The notes under the pieces were generated by a model. The model saw only the letters and a list, made by a program, of their open reading frames with translations, was not told the origin of the DNA and did not search any database. The position numbers and the translations under genes are program-made. DNA of 64,000 bases from Microbacter sp. GSS18. GTDB lineage: Bacteria; Actinomycetota; Actinomycetes; Actinomycetales; Microbacteriaceae. The first letter of the stretch is position 1, and each line of letters opens with the position of its first letter. Below are positions 51,219-59,998 of this stretch, piece by piece. The DNA is taken from NCBI GenBank assembly GCA_029319145.1, contig CP119753.1, positions 2,356,001-2,420,000 of the forward strand, read 5' to 3'.

Positions 51219-52580
51219 GTGACGTCTCCTTCGATCGTGTGGTTCCGCGACGATCTGCGCCTCGCCGACAACCCCGCCCTGCGCGCGGCGCTCGACCGTG
51301 ACGAGCCCGTCATCGCCCTGTTCGTCCTCGATGAGGAGTCCGACGGCATCCGCCCGCTCGGAGGCGCCGCGCGCTGGTGGCTGCACCACAGCCTCGCCGC
51401 CCTCGGCGAGCGCCTGCGCGAACGGGGGACGGCACTCGTGCTGCGCCGCGGGCCCGCCGGCCGCATCGTGCGCGAGGTCGTGGCGGATTCCGGAGCCGGA
51501 GCGGTGTTCTGGAACCGCCGCTACGGCGGCCCCGAGCGCGCCGTGGACGCCGAGCTGAAGGCGGGTCTGCGGGACGCCGGCGTCGACGTGACGTCGCTCG
51601 CGGCATCCGTCCTCTTCGAGCCGTGGACCGTGCAGACCGGATCGGGCCGGCCTTACGCCGTCTTCACCCCGTTCTGGAAGGCGTGCCAGGCGCTGCCCGC
51701 GCCGCGCGCGCCACTGCCGGAGCCGCGCGAGATCCCGGGACCAGCGGCGGCGCCGGCAGCCGACGAGCTCGACGACTGGGGGCTGCTGCCCACGCACCCC
51801 GACTGGGCCGAGGGCCTGCGCGAGACGTGGGAGCCGGGCGAGCTCGGCGCGCGCCGGCGGCTGCGGGACTTCCTCGACGAGGACCTCGCCGACTACGACC
51901 GAGCCCGCGACGAGCCTGCCGCCGGCGTCACGTCGAACCTGTCGCCGCGGCTGCGCTGGGGCGAGCTGAGCCCCTACACGGTGTGGCACGAGACCGTGGG
52001 CTCCGAGGCGGCGTCCCGGCATCCGGGCCCCGCCCAGGGCTTCCTGTCCGAGCTCGGCTGGCGCGAGTTCGCGTGGCACACGCTGTTCCACTTCCCCGAC
52101 CTCGCCACGCGCAACTGGCGCGCGCCGTTCGACGCGTTCGCGTGGCCGCGTCTGAAGCCCACCCACCTCGAGGCGTGGCAGCAGGGCCGCACCGGCGTCC
52201 CCCTGGTCGACGCCGGCATGCGCGAGCTGTGGCGCACCGGATTCATGCACAACCGCGTGCGCATGGTCACGGCGTCGTTCCTGGTGAAGAACCTGCTGAT
52301 CGACTGGCGCCGGGGCGAGGAGTGGTTCTGGGACACGCTCGTCGACGCGGACTCGGCCGCGAACCCCTTCAACTGGCAGTGGGTCGCCGGGTCGGGCGCC
52401 GACGCCGCCCCCTACTTCCGCGTGTTCAATCCGGCGCTGCAGGCCGAGAAATTCGACCGGCACGGGGAGTACATCGGCCGGTGGGCTCCCGACAGCGCCG
52501 ACCTCGAGCCGCTGGTCGACCTCAAGGCGTCCCGGCAGGCCGCGCTCGACGCGTACGAGGCGGTCAAGCGGGCGCGGTGA
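51219..52580 (+). CDS. phr: deoxyribodipyrimidine photolyase (cryptochrome/photolyase family)
   Basis: A 453-residue flavoprotein that repairs UV cyclobutane dimers with light. The N-terminal alpha/beta antenna domain starts SIVWFRDDLRLADNPAL; the C-terminal FAD domain has SPYTVWHE, ELGWREFAWHTLFHFPDL, WQQGRTGVPLVDAGMRELWRTGFMHNRVRM and the FNWQWVAGSGADAAPYFRVFNP signature of class-I photolyases. Start GTG 51219 is six bases after CAGGAT, the same -10 hexamer as the esterase gene. Confidence 0.93.
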   Translation: MTSPSIVWFRDDLRLADNPALRAALDRDEPVIALFVLDEESDGIRPLGGAARWWLHHSLAALGERLRERGTALVLRRGPAGRIVREVVADSGAGAVFWNRRYGGPERAVDAELKAGLRDAGVDVTSLAASVLFEPWTVQTGSGRPYAVFTPFWKACQALPAPRAPLPEPREIPGPAAAPAADELDDWGLLPTHPDWAEGLRETWEPGELGARRRLRDFLDEDLADYDRARDEPAAGVTSNLSPRLRWGELSPYTVWHETVGSEAASRHPGPAQGFLSELGWREFAWHTLFHFPDLATRNWRAPFDAFAWPRLKPTHLEAWQQGRTGVPLVDAGMRELWRTGFMHNRVRMVTASFLVKNLLIDWRRGEEWFWDTLVDADSAANPFNWQWVAGSGADAAPYFRVFNPALQAEKFDRHGEYIGRWAPDSADLEPLVDLKASRQAALDAYEAVKRAR

Positions 52581-52700
52581 GCACCGCGCCCGCGCGGAGC
52601 GTCCGTCCACCCGCCCGAACTCGACAGTCGCACCGCGATCGCGGACGGGTGCGGCTCCCCCGGTCCGAACACTGCGCGATCCTCCGGACGTCGGAGCCCG

Positions 52701-52735
52701 GGACCTCCCGATCCTCCGGGATTCGGGAGGTCCCC
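52701..52735 (+). terminator. terminator hairpin downstream of the photolyase
   Basis: A perfect 12-bp stem GGGACCTCCCGA (52701-52712) with its complement (52724-52735) encloses ATCC/GGAT pairing. Confidence 0.75.
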
Positions 52736-52802
52736 GCGAGCTCCGGCCGTGCGCGCAGACGACGCGGAATAGTCCGCCGCGGGGGCGCGGTTGACTTCCA
52801 GG

Positions 52803-53861
52803 ATGAGCATCACCGCGGCCCCCGCCCTGTCCGTCCTCGACCTGGTGCCGGTGCGCACCGGTCAGACCAGCGCCGAGGCGATCGCCTCCTCGATGCATCT
52901 GGCGCAGGCGGCGGACCGACTCGGCTTCCGCCGGTACTGGTTCGCCGAGCACCACAACATGCCCGCCGTGGCGTCCACGACGCCGCCCGTGCTGGTCGCC
53001 GCGGCCGCGGCGCGCACGACGCGCATCCGCGTCGGCTCAGGCGGTGTGATGCTGCCCAATCACTCTCCGCTGGTCGTGGCCGAGCAGTTCGCCGCGCTCG
53101 AGGCCATCGCCCCCGGGCGCATCGACCTCGGCCTCGGCCGCGCGCCCGGCTCGGACCCGGTGATCACCCAGCTGCTGCGCCAGTCGGGAACCACGAGCGA
53201 TGTGGAGCGGTTCCCCGAGCACGTCCGTGACATCGCCGCCCTCGTGTCGCCCGAAGGGGCCTCGGTGCGATTCTCGTCGGGAGGCACGTACGACATCCAC
53301 GCCACTCCGGCCGCGACCGGTGCTCCCGAGGTGTGGCTGCTGGGCTCGAGCGACTACTCCGCGCAGCTGGCGGCCTCCACGGGCCTCCCCTACGTCTTCG
53401 CCAACCACTTCTCGGGGCAGGGCCTCGAGCGGGCGCTCGAGCTGTACCGGTCGCAGTTCCAGCCGAACGAGCGGCATCCCGAGCCCCGCACATTCCTGAC
53501 CGTCAACGCGCTGGCGGCGCCGACGCGCGACGAGGCCGAGGAGCGGTCGCTCCCCAATCAGCTGACGATGATGCGCCTGCGGACGAACAAGCCGCTGATC
53601 CCGGCCGAGACCGTCGAGCAGGCGCGCGCGTCTGCCGCCGCGGTCGACGGCATGGGGGCGCAGATCATGGCGTCGGCGCGATCGACGTGGTTCGTCGGCA
53701 CCGGCGAGGACGTGGCATCCGACATCCGGGCCTTCGCGGCGAAGCACGCCGTCGACGAGGTGATGATCTCGCCGATCGCCGGCTCGTACGACTCCGAGCC
53801 GCTGGACGCCTCGCCCGGCCGCACGCAGACGCTCGAGCTCCTGGCGGCGGCGCTGGGCTGA
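52803..53861 (+). CDS. LLM-class (luciferase-like) flavin oxidoreductase
   Basis: The 352-residue TIM-barrel protein belongs to the bacterial luciferase/F420-FMN superfamily (LGFRRYWFAEHHNMPAVAS, GSGGVMLPNHSPLVVAEQF, LGLGRAPGSDP). It is closest in style to the YhbW/MsnO8 group without a partner subunit. The substrate is unknown. ATG 52803 is used; TTGACT lies six bases before it. A TTG start twelve bases upstream is possible but unlikely. Confidence 0.9.
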   Translation: MSITAAPALSVLDLVPVRTGQTSAEAIASSMHLAQAADRLGFRRYWFAEHHNMPAVASTTPPVLVAAAAARTTRIRVGSGGVMLPNHSPLVVAEQFAALEAIAPGRIDLGLGRAPGSDPVITQLLRQSGTTSDVERFPEHVRDIAALVSPEGASVRFSSGGTYDIHATPAATGAPEVWLLGSSDYSAQLAASTGLPYVFANHFSGQGLERALELYRSQFQPNERHPEPRTFLTVNALAAPTRDEAEERSLPNQLTMMRLRTNKPLIPAETVEQARASAAAVDGMGAQIMASARSTWFVGTGEDVASDIRAFAAKHAVDEVMISPIAGSYDSEPLDASPGRTQTLELLAAALG

Positions 53862-53870
53862 CCCGCCCCG

Positions 53871-53937
53871 CGCGGGTGAATCGGCGCACGCGCGGGTGAA
53901 TCGGCGCACGCGCGGGCGAATCGGCCCACGCGCGGGC
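53871..53937. repeat. 20-bp tandem repeats (about 3.4 copies)
   Basis: CGCGGGTGAATCGGCGCACG is repeated at 53871-53890 and 53891-53910, with a variant at 53911-53930 and a partial copy to 53937, starting just after the oxidoreductase stop. Confidence 0.95.
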
Positions 53938-53941
53938 CCGT

Positions 53942-54030
53942 CGCGCGAAACTCCACGGATCCGACGGCCCGGCGGCGCCCGGAGCGCCCGCAGCGCCCGG
54001 CTCCACCGCCGATCCGTGGAGTTTCGCGCG
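53942..54030. repeat. 20-bp perfect inverted repeat
   Basis: CGCGCGAAACTCCACGGATC (53942-53961) is perfectly complemented at 54011-54030. The 49-base loop is itself repetitive (three GCGCCCG boxes). It may act as a bidirectional terminator or be a small mobile palindromic element. Confidence 0.95.
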
Positions 54031-54083
54031 CGACCGCACCCACGGACGGCGCGCGACCGGTCCCGCGGATGGCGCGCGACCGG
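54026..54083. repeat. 23-bp tandem repeats adjoining the inverted repeat
   Basis: Units beginning GCGCGCGACCG start at 54026, 54049 and 54072, an exact 23-base period that runs up to the pheA stop codon. Confidence 0.85.
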
Positions 54084-55049
54084 TCAGACCCCGGGCTCGC
54101 CGCTGATGAGGCTGCGCAGCCAGTCGCGCGCCTCGACGAACACGTCGTCGGAGTAGCGGTCCGGGTAGCGCACGAGCGCGCGATCCGCGCGCGGATACGA
54201 GCCCAGGAAGATCACCTTCGGGCTGAAGCGGCGCAGCCCCATGAGGGCATCGGCCATGCGCTCGTTCTCGATGTGGCCGTCGGCGTCGACGACGAAGCGG
54301 TACCGGCCGAGCTCGTCGCCGATGGGGCGCGACGCCAGCAGCGACAGATTGATGCCGCGCGTCGCGAACTGCTCGAGCATCTCCAGCAGTGCGCCGGGGT
54401 GGTCGTCGGGGAGTTCGACGATGAGTGAGGTCTTGTCCGCGCCCGTCGGCGGCGGCGGCACGACCGGGCGGCTGACCAGCACGAACCGCGTCACGGCGTT
54501 CGGGTTGTCCCCGATCCCCGAGGCGAGCACCTCGAGGTCGTGGTGCTCGACGATGCCGGGCGCGGCGATGGCGGCATCCGCGTCGCTCGTGCCGTCGAGC
54601 AGCCCCACGGCGCTGGCGACGTTGCTCGCCGCCGGGATGTGGGCGTGCCCGGGGAGCGTGCGCGTGAGCCACTGCAGGCACTGCGCGTACGCCACGGGGT
54701 GGCCCGAGACGAGCGAGACGTCCTCGAGCCGCGCGCCCGGCCGGCCGACGAGCACGAAGTCCACCGGCACGAGGTACTCGCCGATGATCCGCAGCCCGGG
54801 CATGGTCGCCAACGCGTCCTGCGCGGTCGACACGCCGCCGTCGACGGAGTTCTCGATCGCGATCATCGCCGCGTCCGAGCGGCCCTCGACGACGTCGGCG
54901 AGCGCTTCGCCGACGTTGTGCACCGGCCGCCAGTGCTGATCGCGGGCTTCGGCGACCTGCGCCAGAGCCGCCTCGGTGAAGGTGCCTGCCGGGCCGAGGA
55001 AGCTGTACGTGCGGCGGGTCTGCGCCGCGGCGTCGAGATCGCTCATCAC
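54084..55049 (-). CDS. pheA: prephenate dehydratase
   Basis: A 321-residue enzyme that converts prephenate to phenylpyruvate in phenylalanine synthesis. The N-terminal PDT domain has FLGPAGTFTEAAL, IAIENSVDGGV and PNAVTRFVLV; the C-terminal ACT domain (TSLIVELPDDHPGALLEMLEQFATRGINLSLLASRP) is the phenylalanine feedback site. The chorismate mutase domain of E. coli PheA is absent, as usual in actinobacteria. GTG 55049 sits seven bases after TAGGCT; ATG 55046 is the next codon and equally possible. Confidence 0.93.
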   Translation of the reverse strand: MMSDLDAAAQTRRTYSFLGPAGTFTEAALAQVAEARDQHWRPVHNVGEALADVVEGRSDAAMIAIENSVDGGVSTAQDALATMPGLRIIGEYLVPVDFVLVGRPGARLEDVSLVSGHPVAYAQCLQWLTRTLPGHAHIPAASNVASAVGLLDGTSDADAAIAAPGIVEHHDLEVLASGIGDNPNAVTRFVLVSRPVVPPPPTGADKTSLIVELPDDHPGALLEMLEQFATRGINLSLLASRPIGDELGRYRFVVDADGHIENERMADALMGLRRFSPKVIFLGSYPRADRALVRYPDRYSDDVFVEARDWLRSLISGEPGV

Positions 55050-55115
55050 GCCGTCCAGCCTAGCCAGGGACCTTCGCCCCTGGTCGCACGCCGATCCGCC
55101 GCCCATCGTGGAGGC

Positions 55116-55616
55116 ATGGCACGGATCCTCGTCGCCTACGCGACCAAGCATCACTCGACCGCCGAGATCGCCGAGGCGATCGCCGACGAACTGCGCGGCC
55201 ACGGGCACGCGGCCGACTGCGTCGACGCCCGGGAGGCCCGCGTCGACGGGTACGACGCCGTCGTGCTCGGCAGCGCCGTGTACATGGGCCGATGGCGCCG
55301 TGAGGCCCGGCGCTTCCTCACGCATGAGGCCGACGCGCTCGCGCTCATCCCGTTCTGGGTCTTCAGCACCGGCCCCGTCGGCGAGCCGAGCGGCGATGAC
55401 GAGAAGGACTCGGCCTGGCTGGAGCCCGCCGCCGTCATGCAGCAGGCCGAGGCGCTGCACGTTCGCGAGCACGTCGTGTTCGGCGGCCGGCTCCCGGACG
55501 ATCCGCACGGATTCATCGAAACGGCCATGTCGCGCAACACCCCGGAGCAGTACCGCGACCTGCGCGACTGGGAGCAGATCCGCACCTGGGCGGACAGGAT
55601 CGCCGACCAACTCTGA
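55116..55616 (+). CDS. flavodoxin-domain protein (HemG-like)
   Basis: The 166-residue protein has the FMN-binding phosphate loop VAYATKHHSTAEIAEAIA and further FMN-loop residues (LGSAVYMGRWRREARRFL). The pattern fits menaquinone-dependent protoporphyrinogen oxidase-like flavodoxins. A redox role is likely; a haem role is only possible. ATG 55116 lies six bases after CATCGT. Confidence 0.85.
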   Translation: MARILVAYATKHHSTAEIAEAIADELRGHGHAADCVDAREARVDGYDAVVLGSAVYMGRWRREARRFLTHEADALALIPFWVFSTGPVGEPSGDDEKDSAWLEPAAVMQQAEALHVREHVVFGGRLPDDPHGFIETAMSRNTPEQYRDLRDWEQIRTWADRIADQL

Positions 55617-55660
55617 AACCGGTCCGCGCGCACGGGGTCCCGCAATGACAGACTGGGACC

Positions 55661-57304
55661 ATGAGTCGCGCAGGACAGCCCGCCGAAGCATCCGACCTCA
55701 TCGACATCGATGAGCTGATCAACGCCTACTACGACCGCAGGCCCGACCCTCAGGTCCCCGAGCAGCGCGTCGCATTCGGCACCAGCGGCCATCGAGGCTC
55801 GAGTCTGTCGACGAGCTTCAACGAATGGCACATCCTCGCCACGACGCAGGCGATCGTCGACTACCGCAACGGCCAGGGAATCGCCGGCCCCCTCTTCCTC
55901 GGGCGCGACACGCACGGGCTGTCGCTGCCCGCCGAGCGCACCGCGATCGAGGTGCTCGTGGCCAACGGCGTCGACGTGCGTGTGGACTCGCGCGACTCGT
56001 GGGTGCCGACGCCCGCGCTCAGCCACGCGATCCTCGCCTACAACAAGGAGCGGACCGAGACGGATGCCGGCCGCGCCGACGGCATCGTCGTCACGCCCAG
56101 CCACAACCCGCCGCGCGACGGCGGCTTCAAGTACAACCCGCCGCACGGCGGCCCCGCCGACACCGACGCGACGGGCTGGATCGCCGCCCGCGCGAACGAG
56201 CTCATCGCGGCCGGGCTCGAAGGCGTCCAGCGCACCAAGTACGCCGACATCGACGGCGACACGCTCGACCACTACGACTTCCGCGAGCACTACGTCGCGG
56301 ACCTCGGTCAGATCATCGACGTCGAGGCGATCAAGACGGCGGGCGTGCGCATCGGGGCCGACCCGCTCGGCGGCGCCTCGGTGGACTACTGGGCGCTGAT
56401 CGGCGAGAAGTACGACCTGGACCTGACGGTGGTCAACCCCGAGGTCGACCCGACGTGGCGCTTCATGACCCTCGACTGGGACGAGAAGATCCGCATGGAT
56501 CCGTCGTCGCCGTCGGCCATGGCGTCGCTGGTCGCCCGCCGCGAGGAGTACGACATCCTCACCGGCAACGACGCGGATGCCGATCGCCACGGCATCGTGA
56601 CCCCGGACGCCGGCCTGATGAACCCGAACCACTACCTGGCGGTCGCGATCGACTACCTGTGCGCGCACCGCCCCGGCTGGCCCGCCTCGGCATCCGTGGG
56701 CAAGACCCTCGTGAGCTCGATGATCATCGACCGCGTGGTCGCAGCGGAGGGCCGCGCGCTGCTCGAGGTTCCCGTGGGCTTCAAGTGGTTCGTGCCGGGC
56801 CTGCTCGACGGCTCGGTGGTGTTCGGCGGCGAGGAGTCCGCCGGCGCGTCGTTCCTGCGCAAGGACGCCTCGGTGTGGACCACCGACAAGGACGGCATCC
56901 TGCTGTGCCTGCTCGCCGCCGAGATCCTCGCGGTCACCGGCAAGACGCCCTCGCAGCGCTACGCCGAACTCGAGGCCGAGTACGGCTCGTCGGCCTATCA
57001 GCGCGTGGACGCCCCGGCGACGCCCGCCCAGAAGGCGGCCCTGTCGAAGCTCGCCCCCGAGACCGTCACCGCGACGGAGCTCGCGGGCGACCCGATCACC
57101 GCGAAGCTGTCGCATGCGCCCGGCAACGGCGCCGCGATCGGCGGCCTGAAGGTCCAGACCGAGTTCGCCTGGTTCGCCGCGCGACCCTCGGGCACCGAGG
57201 ACGTGTACAAGCTGTACGCCGAGTCCCTCAAGGGACCCGAGCACCTCGCGCAGGTGCAGGAGGAGGCGCGCGCAGTCGTCGGCGCGGCACTCGCCGACGC
57301 ATGA
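55661..57304 (+). CDS. pgm: phosphoglucomutase (alpha-D-glucose-specific)
   Basis: A 547-residue enzyme interconverting glucose-1- and glucose-6-phosphate. FGTSGHRG starts the family signature, and the phosphoserine loop is TPSHNPPRDGG. The metal loop is TGNDADADRHG, the sugar-binding loop GGEESAG, and the phosphate-binding end RPSGTEDVYK. Length matches actinobacterial Pgm. ATG 55661 follows CAGACT by six bases. The stop overlaps the start of a HAD gene by four bases. Confidence 0.94.
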   Translation: MSRAGQPAEASDLIDIDELINAYYDRRPDPQVPEQRVAFGTSGHRGSSLSTSFNEWHILATTQAIVDYRNGQGIAGPLFLGRDTHGLSLPAERTAIEVLVANGVDVRVDSRDSWVPTPALSHAILAYNKERTETDAGRADGIVVTPSHNPPRDGGFKYNPPHGGPADTDATGWIAARANELIAAGLEGVQRTKYADIDGDTLDHYDFREHYVADLGQIIDVEAIKTAGVRIGADPLGGASVDYWALIGEKYDLDLTVVNPEVDPTWRFMTLDWDEKIRMDPSSPSAMASLVARREEYDILTGNDADADRHGIVTPDAGLMNPNHYLAVAIDYLCAHRPGWPASASVGKTLVSSMIIDRVVAAEGRALLEVPVGFKWFVPGLLDGSVVFGGEESAGASFLRKDASVWTTDKDGILLCLLAAEILAVTGKTPSQRYAELEAEYGSSAYQRVDAPATPAQKAALSKLAPETVTATELAGDPITAKLSHAPGNGAAIGGLKVQTEFAWFAARPSGTEDVYKLYAESLKGPEHLAQVQEEARAVVGAALADA

Positions 57305-57987
57305 CGCCGCGCACCCTGATCGTCGACTTCGATGGAACGGCCTGCATCGGCGACGCACCAGCGCTCGACTACGCCGCGGCGCTCGACGTCGAAGCCGAGG
57401 GCGCGGACCTGCTGCGTCGCGTGCACGCGTGGATCGAGGATCCGCTCGGCGCCGCCGACGCCGACGACGCACTGCGGCACGCCGACGACGTCTACCAGGC
57501 GGCGTGGGGCATCGCCCAGGCGGTGGAGCTGTCGCCCGAGCGGATCAGCCGCACGTACCTCGCCAGCCGCGCTCGACTGACCGCGGGCGAGATCCACGCC
57601 GAGCGCGCTCCCGGGCTGGACGAGCTCAGCGCCGCCGTGCGCTCGGCAGGCGGACGCGTCGTGCTGGTCACGAACGCGCCGCGGGACGGCCTCGACCCGA
57701 TCCTCGAGCGGCTCGGCATGACGCACCTGTTCGACGCCGTCGTCGGGGATGCGGGCAAGCCGGCGGGCCTCGCGCGCATCATCGCCGACGTCGCCGGCGC
57801 GGACGGCGGCGAGGCGATCGCGAGCATCGGCGACATCTGGCGCAACGACCTCGAGCCGGTGCGGGCACTCGGCGGCAGGACGGGCCTGATCGACCGGTTC
57901 GCGCTGAGACGCGGTCCCGCCGACTGGAGTGCTGCGTCTCTCGACGGCCTCGTCCCGGCCATCGCCGCGTGGGCGCGCGGGGCGTGA
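57301..57987 (+). CDS. HAD-superfamily phosphatase coupled to pgm
   Basis: The 228-residue protein has motif I LIVDFDGTA with the nucleophile and acid Asp, motif II VLVTNAP, and motif IV SIGDIWRNDLEPV. Its ATG overlaps the pgm stop (ATGA), so the two are translated together and it may act on a hexose phosphate. The substrate is inferred from context only. Confidence 0.85.
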   Translation: MTPRTLIVDFDGTACIGDAPALDYAAALDVEAEGADLLRRVHAWIEDPLGAADADDALRHADDVYQAAWGIAQAVELSPERISRTYLASRARLTAGEIHAERAPGLDELSAAVRSAGGRVVLVTNAPRDGLDPILERLGMTHLFDAVVGDAGKPAGLARIIADVAGADGGEAIASIGDIWRNDLEPVRALGGRTGLIDRFALRRGPADWSAASLDGLVPAIAAWARGA

Positions 57988-58136
57988 TCCTCGGTCCCGT
58001 TAACGGCAGGACGACGGCTCTGTAAACATCAGGCTACGTCTGGCTGTTTCCCGCCGGGCGGGTGCGTGACGATGGCTAGGTTGGGCCGGAGTGCGCGACT
58101 CACAGCATCGCGGACGAGACCAAGAAGGAGAACGAC
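57988..58136 (+). promoter_or_regulatory. promoter region of the phn-type operon
   Basis: It holds a gapped inverted repeat AAACATCAG (58024-58032) and CTGGCTGTTT (58040-58049), a small hairpin CCCGC/GCGGG, a possible -10 TAGGTT near 58076, and the ribosome site AAGGAG. The repeat could be a phosphate-regulator or other operator site. Confidence 0.4.
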
Positions 58137-59126
58137 GTGCGCAATCACAAAATCCTCGGCACCGTCGCCGTCGCAGCGGGGCTCGGGCTGACGCTCGCCG
58201 GCTGCGCGGGCGGCGCCGGCACCAGCACCGAAGAGACCGCTGCCGCGGATCCCGAGTCGATCGTCCTGGGCCTGGTGCCCTCGCAGGACGTCGACCAGCT
58301 CGTGACCGACGGCGACACCCTCGCGGCGCTCCTGGGCGACGAGCTCGGCGTGCCGGTCGAGGTCAACATCACCGACAACTACGCCGGTCTCGTCGTGGCC
58401 ATGCAGACCGACCAGGCTCAGATCGGCATGTTCGGCCCCATCGGCCTCGTGCAGGCGCAGGACGAGGCGGGCGCCGTGCCGGTGCTGCAGTCCGTGCGCT
58501 TCGGCGACAGCGTCTACGTCACGCAGTGGTTCACCAACGAGCCCGACCGCTTCTGCATGACCGACATCGTCACGGAGACGGATGACGACGGCGTCGACTA
58601 CCTCTTCTGCAACGGCACCGAAGAGGGCAACGTCGGCCCGCTCGGCGAGGACGCCCTCGCCGAGATCGCCCAGGACGAGCTCATCGCGTTCGTCGACGAG
58701 GGCAGCGCGTCGGGGTACTACTACCCCGCGACGCAGCTTCAGAGCGTCGGGCTCGACCCGTTCGACCTGTCGGGCGCCTTCTTCGCGGGCGGGCACCCCA
58801 ACGCCGTCCGCGCCGTGTACGACGGCGACGCGACCGTCGGCGTGAGCTTCAACGACGCCCGCAGCAGCATCGCCGAGGAGACGCCGGACGTGGGCACCGA
58901 GGTCGTCGTGTTCGCCCACTCGACCCTCATCCCCAACGACGGCGTCTCGGTCTCGGGCTCGCTGTCCGAGGAGTGGCAGCAGAAGATCACCGACGCGTTC
59001 CTTGCGATCGCCGACACCGAGGAGGGCGCCGCGGCGCTCGACGCGGTCTACGAGATCGACGGCCTCGTGCCCGCCGACCTCGACGCGATCGACCAGGCGC
59101 GCGCCGTCTACGAGAACTTCGGCTGA
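58137..59126 (+). CDS. phnD: PhnD-type phosphonate/phosphite-binding lipoprotein
   Basis: The 329-residue protein has a lipobox LAGC with Cys23 and the PhnD fold (IVLGLVPSQDVDQLVTDGDTLAALLGDELGVPVEV.., QIGMFGPIGLVQA, GSASGYYYPATQL). It delivers phosphonate, phosphite or a similar oxyanion to the permeases. GTG 58137 has AAGGAG six bases upstream. An intercistronic hairpin follows, which could keep this mRNA more abundant than the rest. Confidence 0.92.
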   Translation: MRNHKILGTVAVAAGLGLTLAGCAGGAGTSTEETAAADPESIVLGLVPSQDVDQLVTDGDTLAALLGDELGVPVEVNITDNYAGLVVAMQTDQAQIGMFGPIGLVQAQDEAGAVPVLQSVRFGDSVYVTQWFTNEPDRFCMTDIVTETDDDGVDYLFCNGTEEGNVGPLGEDALAEIAQDELIAFVDEGSASGYYYPATQLQSVGLDPFDLSGAFFAGGHPNAVRAVYDGDATVGVSFNDARSSIAEETPDVGTEVVVFAHSTLIPNDGVSVSGSLSEEWQQKITDAFLAIADTEEGAAALDAVYEIDGLVPADLDAIDQARAVYENFG

Positions 59127-59137
59127 CCTGATCCATC

Positions 59138-59172
59138 ACTCCGGGTGGAGGGCGCGTCCCTCCACCCGGAGT
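59138..59172 (+). terminator. intercistronic hairpin between phnD and phnC
   Basis: A perfect 15-bp stem ACTCCGGGTGGAGGG (59138-59152) with CCCTCCACCCGGAGT (59158-59172) and a CGCGT loop. It has no T-tract, so it probably acts as a partial terminator or 3' stabiliser rather than a full stop. Confidence 0.85.
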
Positions 59173-59191
59173 CGAAAGAGTAGTAGTTTCT

Positions 59192-59998
59192 GTGATCCGC
59201 TTCGACAACGTCTCGGTCCGCTACCCGACCGGCACGCTCGGACTCGACGGCATCGACCTCGAGATCCCGGACGGCCAGTTCGTCGTGGTTGTGGGCCTGT
59301 CCGGCGCCGGGAAGTCGACCCTGGTGCGCACCATCAACGGACTCGTCCCGACCACCTCGGGAACCCTCCAGGTCGACGATCGCGTCGTCAGCGGCGCGAG
59401 CAAGCGGCAGCTCCGGCGCCTGCGGGCCCAGGTCGGCATGATCTTCCAGTCGTTCAACCTGGTCACGCGCACGAGCGTCATGAACAACGTCCTCGTCGGC
59501 CGCCTGCACGCCACGCCGCTGTGGCGATCGATGCTGGGCCTGTTCAGGCACAGCGATCGCGAGCTGGCGTTCGAGGCCCTCGAGCGCGTCGGCATCGTCG
59601 ACAAGGCGTGGGTGCGCGCCTCGCAGCTCTCGGGCGGGCAGCAGCAGCGCGTCGCGATCGCCCGCGCCCTGGCCCAGGAGCCGAAGGTGATCCTCGCCGA
59701 CGAGCCGGTGGCCTCTCTCGACCCGCCGACGGCCAACCAGGTCATGCGCGACCTCGAGCGCATCAACCGCGAACTCGGCATCACGACCGTCGTCAACCTT
59801 CACTTCCTGGATCTGGCCCGCCGCTACGGCCAGCGCATCATCGGGATGCGCCAGGGTCGCATCGTCTTCGACGGCACGGCCGACGAGGCCGACGACGCCG
59901 TCTTCGAGGAGATCTACGGGCGTTCCCTGACGGCGTCCGACGTCCTCCCGGGCGACGAGAGCCCGACGACCGCGACGACGGGCGACGCACCGTCATGA
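59192..59998 (+). CDS. phnC: PhnC-type ABC transporter ATPase
   Basis: The 268-residue ATPase has Walker A GLSGAGKST, Q-loop GMIFQSFNL, signature [15 protein letters not shown] and Walker B VILADEPVASLDP. The NNVLVGRLHATPLWRSMLGLF segment is typical of the PhnC subfamily. GTG 59192 is the first possible start after the intercistronic hairpin; its stop overlaps the next ATG (ATGA). Confidence 0.93.
   Translation: MIRFDNVSVRYPTGTLGLDGIDLEIPDGQFVVVVGLSGAGKSTLVRTINGLVPTTSGTLQVDDRVVSGASKRQLRRLRAQVGMIFQSFNLVTRTSVMNNVLVGRLHATPLWRSMLGLFRHSDRELAFEALERVGIVDKAWVRASQLSGGQQQRVAIARALAQEPKVILADEPVASLDPPTANQVMRDLERINRELGITTVVNLHFLDLARRYGQRIIGMRQGRIVFDGTADEADDAVFEEIYGRSLTASDVLPGDESPTTATTGDAPS

Noticed and set aside
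53871..54083. Possible CRISPR array
   Set aside because: Repeats are directly adjacent without unique spacers, and no cas gene is near.
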